NCBI RefSeq assembly: GCF_030269925.1
Contig: NC_085121.1
Span: forward strand, 947,501-1,011,500
Direction: 5' to 3'
Source of the DNA: Bombyx mori
Taxonomy: Eukaryota > Arthropoda > Insecta > Lepidoptera > Bombycidae
DNA length: 64,000 nucleotides
Below, piece by piece: positions 12,391-21,660 of the stretch. Position 1 is the first letter of the stretch, and each line of letters begins with the position of its first letter. The notes beneath the pieces were generated by a model. It did no database searches, was not told where the DNA came from, and was given only the letters and a program-made list of their open reading frames with translations. The position numbers were made by a program, and so were the translations under genes.

Positions 12391-12868
12391 GATTATATTT
12401 TTACTACTTTTTATTAGCTTCAATCACAAAAACACTAAGAAATTATTAAAATTCACGGAGCATAATGTTTCTGCGGCCATTACAAAACGTAAATGAACTC
12501 TCGTCTGTGATTGGTCGAAGGCGTAAGATGGCCGGGTTTGCATTAAAAGTTTTATAGATTACCGGATTTGATGCTGATGTCAGGTTTTAACATGTTTTTA
12601 GTATGGTTTAATGCAGGTTTTGAATCGTATTCTTTGAAGAAGACGTTTTTATTCAAATCAGTCTGTATTGCCATATCAATAACATTTTTTTGGCTAAATG
12701 CACAGATTGCCACCTTTGATAATAGACGACTCAAAAGTCAACTCAAATTTGTATGCAGTTGGAACGTTTGCGTACGTTTGCCGCTAGGGGCGCTGTTCCA
12801 ACTGCATACAAATTTGAGTTGACTTTTACGCTATCGAGAATGTTAAAAAACTTGCACTAAGCACACTG

Positions 12869-13796
12869 GACAGTGTTGTTAGATATGTCGCGTCTACATT
12901 CCGTCGCGGTGTCTCGCACAGACATTCCTCCGATGTGTGATGACTGATGATAAATACAACTTTGACTCCGAAACATATCATTATGTTGAAATAAATTATT
13001 TATCAATTTTAATTAATTCCTCGACAATGCAATGTTTGTTAATAAGCCACAAAGTAAGTGAATGTATAACAATAAACAATATATTTAATACAGGGTGTAA
13101 GAGGCCGTTTTGGTGTGCCGCAACTATTGTGAAGTTACTGGCTTAAAGTTACCTGAAAATAATATGTATTCGTTTCCTAAACTAAAGATAAATGTTTTTT
13201 TTGTAGGAATGCTTTGCTTTGTAATTGCAGTGTTTACTTTTTGGAGGAGTAAACTTAGTAGAGGTAGGTAGAGTAAACTTATGTGAAGCATTTAATTGTG
13301 TTAATTTTGTATTCTTGGGGTGTTGTAAACTGCACAAATGTGAGAAAATTAACAAAATATCTTGGGTTCTTTAAAAAAGCAAATTTCCACTTTTACTGGA
13401 ACATCAATTTCGCCCCATAATTAATTCGTCTTAATAATAAAACCCATTTTTCATTTCGCTCTAATTTTTTTAATGTTGCAAATTGTAAATTGAAATTCGG
13501 TTCTACTGAATACTAACAATGTATTGAAAGAAAGAGTTTCCACACTGGGAAAGATAAGAAATGATTTATTACTATCCTGTTAGTAATTACTAATTTTATA
13601 ACTCCTGTCTTTATTTTCGGAAACACTGGTTTCTGTACACACTGTATGAATAATCTATTTGCTGTTGGTTCAGGAGGCGAGGTCAGACTCACATATCACA
13701 TAACAATTGACAATGACAGTTATAATAATCTAATAAAATATTTCAAAGCTAATATTTTTTTAAGTCCCTTAAGGTGACATATTTGTAGTGCAACTA
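12869..13796. other. AT-rich spacer between transposons
   Basis: Non-coding. I see no repeat that I can name, no RNA gene and no reliable ORF. Confidence 0.35.
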
Positions 13797-15437
13797 CACT
13801 CGCGAGCAAAAGTTTGGAATCACTTACTTGAAATTAGTTCCGCGCGATCTCGTGTACTATTTTTTTTTTAATAATCATAAAAATGACATCGTTTTAAAGG
13901 TTTAATTCTTAACTTCAAACTGATAATAAATTCATTAAAATCAAGCCAGTATTTAAGAAGCTATTCCGGATTAAGTGAAGGAATAACGAAAAATACGTGT
14001 TTCAATTGCTTGATACGTCGCGAGTTGCGACTTATTGACCCGTATAAAAGCACCTGTTATCGGATTTTCTTTATCAGTTGACTTTCACACGTTGACCGGT
14101 ACACGTCTCCGCTAATTTTGATCCTTTACCTTGTACGACAATGGAGACAACACCTACAGAAGCAGCACAAATCGTAGACCTATTGCAAGAAGGGCTCAGC
14201 CAGCGGGTTGTCGCTCGACGGCTCCACATAAGCCAGTCCTGTGTTTCGAAAGCTTACAAGCACTTTCAGGAGACTGGTGGCTATATCCCGAGACCAAGAT
14301 CTGGACGGCGCCGGTGCACATCGGAGAGGGATGACTATTTTATCGTGTCAACCTCTCTCCGAAATCGGCATTTACATGGTGTCGACGTCCAACAGGAGCT
14401 CCGAGATATTCGTGGGGTAGCAGCCAGCGAATGGACACTTTGTCGACGACTCAAGCTAACGAATCTGATTTCAAAAAGGCCTCCCACAGGCTCGAAACTC
14501 ACGGTAGCTTACCGACAAGCACTCCTTCAATTTGCTCGCACCATCTTGATTAGGAGGTTGAGCAATAGAGGCAAGTCCTGTTCTCCGACGAGAGCAGGAT
14601 GTGTTTGCACGGTAGCGACCGAAGAGGTCGGGTCTACAGGCGGCCTGGGGAGCGATTTGCGCAGTGCTGTTTCACTGAAACAGTGGCTTATGGGGGCGCC
14701 ATTGTATGATGTGGGCCGGCATTTCCTTCGATGGTAAAACCGAGCTTGTTTTCGTGCCTGGCGGGGGACGAGGAGGAGGTCTAACTTCGGACTGGTACAT
14801 TTCCAATATTCTGCTGGAACATGTCTTTACCTATGCTGGATATATCGGTGATCACTTCCTCCTTATGCACGATAACGCTCGTTGTCACTCTGCCCGTGTA
14901 ACAACTGTATACCTCGAAGAAGTCGGTATCGCCACATTGGACTGGCCAGCGCTCAGCCCTGACTTGAATCCCATTGAGCACGTGTGGAATGAACCGAAGA
15001 GGAAGTTTCGTTCCAGAACTCCTGCTCCTTCATGTCTGAATGAGCTGAAATCAGCGTTGATTTACGAGTGGGAAGGTATCCCACAAGAATCAATTCAGAA
15101 GCTGATCATGTCTATGAAGAATCGTCTTCGAGCAGTTATTAGGGCAAGGGAAAGGAACACAAAGTACTGATACTTAATTTTAAGGCTAAATAATTTCTTT
15201 TACTTATTAATTTTTGTTGTTTTGTTCATTCATTATTTTTCCATATTTCCTTGTTTTCCTACCTCCTTCACTTAATCCGGGATAGCTCCTTAACTACTGG
15301 CTCGATTTAAATGAATTTAAAGTTGACAGCTGAACCTTTAAAATTATGTAATTTTTATAATAATTAAAAAAATATTTAGTAACCAAGATCGCGCGAAACC
15401 AATTTCAAGTAAGTGATTCCAAACTTTTGCTCGCGTG
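13797..15437 (+). mobile_element. Tc1-type transposon with long inverted repeats
   Basis: The terminal inverted repeat begins CAC(T)CGCGAGCAAAAG at 13797 and mirrors 15437. Similarity continues inward in stretches for about 190 bp, including an inner block ATTAAGTGAAGG near 13972 and its complement near 15268. A TA dinucleotide flanks each end (13795-13796 and 15438-15439), the Tc1/mariner target duplication. It encodes the broken transposase at 14141-15170. Confidence 0.9.
14141..15170 (+). pseudogene. Tc1-family transposase, frameshifted
   Basis: The N-terminal paired-like helix-turn-helix region is intact (EAAQIVDLLQEGLSQRVVAR). The first catalytic aspartate, in VLFSDES, is only in a different frame around 14575. 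The frame shifts back near 14700 at MMWAGISFDGKTE. The second aspartate (HDNARCH) and the final glutamate (LNPIEHVW) are present, with 34 residues between them, so this is a DD34E type. The two compensating frameshifts inactivate it. Confidence 0.88.
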
Positions 15438-16002
15438 TATATATCTTTGCGCCATTGAATTTATTATTTCACATATTTTAGTTTTATTTTACATTTAATG
15501 ATTTTTAATTACAACTATAATGTATAGAAGTATACATTGTTTATAGAAGTTGTGTATTCTACATATTATTTTGACATTGAACAACGATTGTTGTTACATG
15601 TATTGATTGGAAAACTTTGTTTTGTATTAAATTTTGTAAATTTGTGGAATTCGAATAAATTGTGAATTTTTCGTTTGACAGTATAGTTTTTTATTTATTA
15701 ACACTTAAGGCGTGTTGCGATTAGTTGTCAATGCGCACGGGAAGAAAGTATCGTCCTGCCTATTGCTGCCTATGTGAAGGGTAGGTTTTCGGTAGACAGT
15801 GGCTTGGCTATACCCCTGGCATTGCCGAAGTTTATTGGCGACGGTAACCACTCACCATTAGGTGGGCCGTATGCTCGTCTGCCTACAAGAGCTGTACAAA
15901 AAAGATGGGTGGACCTCGACATGTTATGGCTTTCTGAAACCACTTGTAATGATAGCTGTTCTAGAAAATATCTAACTAGGATCGCGCTAACGGCACGTAT
16001 TT
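15438..16002. repeat. Spacer with a LINE tail fragment
   Basis: Mostly non-coding AT-rich DNA. At about 15755-15895 it holds a plus-oriented tail of the non-LTR family seen at position 1, ending GTATGCTCGTCTGCCTACAA. Confidence 0.55.
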
Positions 16003-16255
16003 TTTTATTTTATTGCATATGAAGACGGGTGGACGAGCTCACAGCCCACCTGGTGTTAAGTGGTTACCAGGGCCCATATCATCTACAATGTAAATGTCGT
16101 CACCCACCTTGAGATATGAGTTCTAAGGTCCCAGTACAGTTACAACGGCTGTACCGTCCTTCAAACCGAAACGCATTACTGCTTCACGGCAAAAATAGGC
16201 AGGGTGGTGTTACCTACCGGTGCGGACTCATAAGAGGTCCTACCACCTCCACACC
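16003..16255 (-). repeat. Bm1 SINE, 5'-truncated
   Basis: Bm1 body and tail on the minus strand. The tRNA-like head is missing. Confidence 0.8.
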
Positions 16256-16641
16256 TGTGAGATAAACTTCAATATTGACAAGTTGTTTAAACGAGATTTG
16301 GAGAAAGAGTGACAAGAATGCTTTGGAAACTTCGTGTGTGCCTACGCTGGAAAACTGAGCGACCTCGCACTGCTTTTTCATTCTATTTTTATTTCTTTTT
16401 TTAATAATTTATATGTAACAGAATAATGGACATTAAAAGCATTTTACTTTTGTACTAATTTATTGATTTAATCTTAAGTTCTTATCATCAACATTCGGAT
16501 AGGTAGGTCTACCAAGAATATTCATCCGCTTAATAGAGTATCTCCCCTATATTTATCGACAATCCCAGTACCAGGGGGTCAAAAGCTCATTTCATAAAGC
16601 AAAAATGAAGAATGATATTTCAAACTACTTGTCAAAAACAT

Positions 16642-16714
16642 TGTTTCCGCCCGGGATCGAACCGGGGGCCTTCTGCGTGTTAGGCAGATGTGATAACCGC
16701 TACACCACGGAAAC
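16642..16714 (-). tRNA. tRNA-Val (anticodon AAC)
   Basis: The minus strand folds as a standard 73-nt tRNA. The acceptor arms are GTTTCCG and CGGAAAC with discriminator A. The anticodon arm is TCTGC-CTAACAC-GCAGA, and the T arm carries CCCGG-TTCGATC-CCGGG. The A box (TGGTGTAGCGG) and B box (GGTTCGATCC) are intact, and there is no intron. It looks like a functional gene, unlike the tRNA-like heads of the SINEs. Confidence 0.95.
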
Positions 16715-16916
16715 CTATCATTGTTAGCTGAAATATGTAAACAAGTTCTAACGAAATACTTAATGCTTGCAAAAGTTTTTTACTGCAGATCAAAATACCT
16801 TTTTCCGACACAATATATAGGTACATTTTAGGCTGATTCGGAAGTCAAGGTCAGCGTGGTCGATTGAAATAGTCCATCCGAATGAAACGATTTTAATATA
16901 ATGTGGTTTGAATCAC

Positions 16917-17055
16917 TTTTTTTTTATTGCCCTTGTAGGCAGACGAGCATACGGCCCACTTGATTGTGAGTGGTTACCGTCACCCATGGACTTCAGCAAT
17001 GCCAAGGGCAGAGCCAAGCTGCTGCATACCGCTTAATACTCTCCACAAGCCTCGT
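16917..17055 (-). repeat. Non-LTR retrotransposon tail fragment
   Basis: Same 3' tail as at position 1, starting with a T run at 16917 (the poly-A of the minus strand) and covering the GTAGGCAGACGAGCATACGG block and the last coding codons. Confidence 0.65.
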
Positions 17056-17909
17056 TTGAAAAAGGAAATGACGTAGCCTTATGTTTCACGTGTCGTCCCG
17101 ACAATGGCGTTTGATAAATCTTCCCAAATAAAAAGATGCCTAATTTGAAACAATAATTTATTGGGTTCTTAAAAGTATGTAGTTATACATTAAAATTAGA
17201 CTGTATACACAAGATCCTTATACATTAAGTAAGCTACACTAATTACATTTAATTATTTACATTATTAAGGAATAAATTAAATTTCACAAAACAGTAGCTA
17301 GCGTAAGATCATAATAATATGATAGCAACCAATGTCCAATACTACCTCTCGTAGCGACCGTCTCACAATCGTCAAATAATACTTCAATAATACATACAGT
17401 AAGGAAGCAAGTGGTACCATACTTTACTATTATAAATACGAGGCAATATAAAAATATCCTACTTTTGATTTATTCAGAAAAAATATATTTTGTTTCAGTG
17501 CAAGATTACTGTTTTTATAGGAAATTAGTCTAGAGAAAGTGATGAAAAAAAAATTTTTATTATTTGTTTACATCCTAAACTGTTTTACAAAAATCCTATG
17601 CGTTCTGGCTATTGTATTGTTGAACGTTAAATAATGAAAAAAACCATAAAGTGACAAGCTGTGTACATTTAAAATATTTATCTTAAATTTAATAATAAAG
17701 TAGCAGCGTTATATCATTTGAATGTTTTACAGACTATCCGCGGCCTAGAGCGCGCTTGGTCACCCTAGTCGCTGTCGCGCGCGGTAACAACACTCTGGCG
17801 ATGTCGCAATAATCGATTTGTCAACAACATTAAGAGCATTGTAGTGGAAAATATACGTTCACAAATATATAGTTTTTTATTTATTTCCTTTGTAAATACA
17901 TATTCGGAC
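17056..17909. other. AT-rich spacer
   Basis: No coding or repeat feature that I can support. A short GC-rich patch lies at about 17735-17800. Confidence 0.35.
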
Positions 17910-18075
17910 CAGTGTGCTTTTAGTGCGAGTTTTTTAACCTTCTCGATCGCATAAAAGTTAACTCAAATTTGAGTTGGAACAGCTTCTCTTCGTTTTCCGC
18001 TGTTCCAATCCCATACATATTTGAGTTAACTTCTACGCTATCGAGAACGTTAAAAAACTCGCACAAAGCATACTG
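17910..18075. mobile_element. Palindromic MITE of the CAGTGTGC family, copy 1
   Basis: About 166 bp, almost a perfect fold-back. It starts CAGTGTGCTTTTAGTGCGAG and ends in the complement. The interior has the TTAACTCAAATTTGAGTTGG-type palindrome found at the right end of the transposon at 9190-12868. Confidence 0.8.
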
Positions 18076-18237
18076 TAATCTACTACAATACAGTACGTCG
18101 AGCCCAAAAATCTATCGAATTCGTAATATAAATGTATCGAGTCGTCGATGCACGGATCATTAAATTAGATGGTGGCACTCGATAGCCAGCCTTCGAGATT
18201 GACGTTCCGTGTGTCAAAACAATTTTCGTGCTCTCGA

Positions 18238-18693
18238 TTAACTCTGACTGCTATGGAGGTCACCGGTGCCCTGCGCGGTGCACTGAAGTAATTATCTCGT
18301 TTTCTTTTACTAAGACGCCTGTGTGCTTAGTGCGAGTTTTTAAAGTTCTCGATAGCTTGAAAGTTAACGCAATTTTATATGCAATTGGAACAGCGCCCCT
18401 AGCGGGAAACGTAGGCATACGATCCCATTTCATACATATATGAGAGAACTTTAAAAAACTCGCACTAAGCACAGTGGACTTCTTAACTTTGCCTCCTTTT
18501 GTTTGTTAATGTATATTTCATGTTTATAGGTCTCATAGAAATAGATTCAGTCTCAGTGTTTTCGGATTCGTCTTTCCCAGAGTCTACTAGGTATTCAAGC
18601 ACCTTAGTAATAAGATTGTCGAAGTGAGAAATCGACATAATTACACTTCAGTGCGCCGCGTAGGGCACCGGTGATCTCCAGTCAACGTGTTAA
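18238..18693. mobile_element. TTAA-flanked MITE, piggyBac-like, hosting another MITE
   Basis: Both ends abut TTAA. The inner ends share GG(A)GRTCACCGGTGCCC and the CACTGAAGT block in inverted orientation. The right end reads TTAACACGTTGACTGG on the minus strand, akin to the element at 19329. The palindromic MITE at 18318-18477 has inserted inside it. The piggyBac assignment rests only on TTAA and the short TIR. Confidence 0.6.
18318..18477. mobile_element. Palindromic MITE of the CAGTGTGC family, copy 2
   Basis: 160-bp fold-back with ends CTGTGTGCTTAGTGCGAG and CGCACTAAGCACAG. The central part keeps the AACAGCGCCCCTAGCGG motif shared by the family. It is nested in the TTAA element at 18238-18693, so it is the younger of the two. 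Confidence 0.8.
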
Positions 18694-19328
18694 GAGTATA
18701 AGTTTCGAGTTTCTAGAACGCGACGATACGATTACGAAACGGAAGGATGTAAGTAAATTCATTCGTGGTACCTACTGAAATTAATTCATTTTACGGACAG
18801 TAGGGGCGCTGTTTAAATCCTATAACATTTTTTATCGATAGTCATTCGTGCTCGCCCCTCTGAACTTCTTCAATTACATTAGGGCGATAATATTTTGATT
18901 CAACAACAAAGTATTTATCGTGGCGAATATTTGTAAATTCCGTTAATTCGCAAACATCCCTATTATGCTAACGATTGGACATTTTTCTGTTTATTACGAT
19001 TCTCTTTAAAACCCATTGTGAAGTCTGGGGAAGCAATCAAATGCAGTATTTCTTTACTACCATACAAACCAATAGATTGTAAAGACAGTTAAAAACAAGT
19101 TTTGGCTGAAAATTAATTTACACGATACATAATTACTTAAAACATTCGGTTCGTTTAGGAGTGTTTTTGAGTAACAGTTGAGCGTTATACAATTGATAAC
19201 TATAAAATGCTCAATAAACAGAAATCAATTAGGAATATTATGCCTTTTATTTATTTTTTCAGTAAGTGTGAAGTGTAAGAAGTGTCTCTGTAAATAGCTT
19301 CAATAAACAAAGCGAGAAAGCGCTTTCT
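18694..19328. other. Spacer, no feature seen
   Basis: AT-rich non-coding DNA between two TTAA-flanked elements. Confidence 0.35.
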
Positions 19329-19701
19329 TTAACACGTTGAACGCGATATGAAAGATCGAGTATTTTCATTCCGGTGCTCACCGGTGAGCTTTGTCTTACT
19401 GAACCGTTTGGACCCGTGAGCCGCGTGAGGGTTCCAACGTAAACGCTTCCTACAAGCCACAAATTGCAGCTAGCAAACAAAACGCGTATGGAAGTGAGCC
19501 GAATAGTCCTTTAGTCAAACCGAACGGCGTGGTTTTCAAATCCAATAGAAACTTGCAGTTTTTATCAAAGTTAATAGCCTTATAATTTATTTTTTATTTT
19601 TTGAATGTTGATAAAAAATACTGATTCCCTGATTTTGGTTTGGCCCGAATGATACTGTACGCTACGCCCACCGGTGGGTCGTAAAGCGTTCAACGTGTTA
19701 A
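19329..19701. mobile_element. TTAA-flanked MITE, piggyBac-like
   Basis: Ends are TTAACACGTTGAACGC and its exact complement GCGTTCAACGTGTTAA, followed inward by CACCGGTG-containing blocks on both sides. 373 bp including both TTAA sites, with no coding capacity. Confidence 0.75.
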
Positions 19702-19704
19702 CAT

Positions 19705-19866
19705 ATCATCATTTGCTTTTGGCTTAGGATTCTTTATAACATGATGTCTTAGATGGAGACTCGTTTCAACAGCCCGCTGAGTTTCTCGCCGGATCTTCTC
19801 AGTGGGTCGCGATTCAGTTCCGCTGGTAGATTCTGCTGCTCTAGCTAGGGCTAGTGTTAGCAATTC
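19705..19866 (+). repeat. Jockey-like LINE 3' fragment
   Basis: Contains the GAGTTTCTCGCCGGATCTTCTCAG and GCTAGTGTTAGCAA type blocks of the LINE tail family best seen at 29690-30192. It abuts a Bm1 copy. Non-coding. Confidence 0.55.
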
Positions 19867-20105
19867 TTTACTGGTGGTAGGACTTTTGTGAGTCCGCACG
19901 GGTAGGTACCACCGCCCTACCTATTTCTGCCATGAAGCAGTAATGCGTTTCGGTTTGAAGGGTGGGGCAGCCGTTGTGACTATACTGAGACCTTAGAACT
20001 TATATCTCAAGGTCTGTGGCGGCATTTACGTTGTAGATGGACTCCAGTAACCATTTAACACCTGGTTGGCTGTGATATCGTCCACCCATCTAAGCAATAA
20101 AAAAA
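19867..20105 (+). repeat. Bm1 SINE, 5'-truncated
   Basis: Bm1 body from the CTGGTGGTAGGAC block to the terminal A run, with a few substitutions. Confidence 0.8.
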
Positions 20106-21535
20106 AACTGTGAGTAGATCTGTTGTAGCGTAACCATTTATTCACGTTCGATATCCTCTGCGTCCCGAATCTCTTCGAATATGGATGGCCATCGAGCCTG
20201 TCCTTGTATTTTTTTGTAGGTCTTGGTGATTTCTTCATTAATGGCGTTTTCATAGAGAAATTGATGGATTTGTGAGTTCACGAAGCAAGGTTACGTCGAT
20301 ATTTAGTTCTGTGACCTTTGAATTTTGATTATGTTTGAGTGATTTGCGAACCGTCATAGCAAGAGTCCGCCAGCCCAGGGAGGTTGAGAACTGTGTGTGC
20401 CATATAAAGTCGTTTCTTTGGATAATTTCTAACAGTTAACCAGTGTTTTCCACGGGATTCACAAAAATCTCTTTCGTTTGGACGCGATTACACCAAATGA
20501 GGCGTCAGTCTAAGTATATTTCTAGCTATTTTTTAGTTTTCGTTGGAGCAACCCAGACCAAGCTTGATGACTGGACAATTAGCTTCGCCAGGAGTAAAGC
20601 TTCCATGTACATTGTAACATTTGTTCCTGCCTATTTATTTATTTAAGGTCATATTTGTGTCTCTTCGTCTGTATTCGGTTAGCACACGGATGAGACTAGC
20701 CGCGCGTCATGACACCTTACATGGATCTTCAGCACTCCTCGGAATATAATCATATTATAATCTTGAAACAAGTCCTCACCATGTTTCAGTCTACAAACTG
20801 TAAGAATTCATTCAAGTTAACCCATATGCTTATGTAGACACGTACTCTGCATTTTCCGCACTATCATTTCACTTTATCACAACACAACACATTCCAAAGT
20901 CCTACACTTTCTGACAACATTTGAATGTGAATGTCCCAAGTGATGTGGATGGATTCTGTCCCGGACGTTTCTATTGAACTATCTTCATTAAGTTCACTTA
21001 GATCACTGGGCTTATGAAACTATTATAGTTGCAAAATATATTTTTTTAATTCAAAGTATGTTCGGTGACCATGTCATTGACGTATGTAATCCTGAGATTG
21101 TACTGCGGTAGATACATTTAAGTTGCTCCACCCTATTGCTTCGTTAGCTCGTTGGAATTCCAAATTATATCTCAAGTAAATAAATACTGGTATAATAGAT
21201 TCATCACATATTTCATTGCACAGAATATGAAGTTCATCTTGGCACGGAGCCTTGTCGCACAGACCAAAGGTAAATTTTTATTTTTCTAGACTAAAGTAAC
21301 CACTTGTCTCGCTTAAAATTATTTACCAATCTCACTAAAGGTTGACCCTCTGAGTTCTCTGAGAATTTTAAAATATTTTGCTTTCTCAACTTGTAATTGC
21401 CAGATATTTTTCACTTTATTTTAGTTTAGTAATATGCAGGCTTAATCATTAATACGCATTACGGCGTAATCATGTTGTACACGTTGTACTAACAAATTAT
21501 GTCATATTTTAATTAAATCAAGTAATTTATCATCT
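20106..21535. other. Spacer with an unexplained coding-like fragment
   Basis: Minus-strand codons at about 20290-20145 read VNSQIHQFLYENAINEEI and then TYKKIQGQARWPSIFEEIRD, ending in a stop. No start or splice context makes a gene of it. The rest is AT-rich with no recognised feature. Confidence 0.35.
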
Positions 21536-21559
21536 GTGCGTGTATTTATCACTGGATCA

Positions 21560-21660
21560 TCCACATGGGGCGCGGGCGCTCCGCGAGGGGCCTGCAGGCC
21601 GCAGGGGGGCGGAGCCCCGGGCTCGAGGGGGCCGGCGGGCGCGCCGTGCTCCTAGGGGTG
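21560..21660. other. Extremely GC-rich patch near the proposed Raf 3' end
   Basis: About 100 bp of nearly pure G/C in an AT-rich neighbourhood. It would be 3' UTR if the proposed last Raf exon is right. No ORF or repeat explains it. Confidence 0.4.

Larger units (their letters stand above)
9190..12868 (-). mobile_element. 3.7 kb TIR DNA transposon encoding a DUF7869/Sola-like transposase
   Basis: The ends are inverted copies of CAGTGTGCTTAGTGCAAG, matching for about 45 bp and then again further in (a TCTATTATCAAAG-type block, seen at 9257 and on the minus strand near 12725). The right end carries an extra palindrome of about 95 bp (12737-12830) that is absent from the left end. The triplet GAC abuts both ends and could be a 3-bp target duplication, but other copies do not confirm this. 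The transposase gene is inside on the minus strand. Solo MITEs at 17910, 18318 and 29013 consist of these TIRs plus the same palindrome. Confidence 0.75.

Noticed and set aside
21228..21272. Possible first exon ATGAAGTTCATCTTGGCACG followed by a GTAAAT donor
   Set aside because: Only 14 codons, no downstream exon found, and other splice-like sites are common by chance here.
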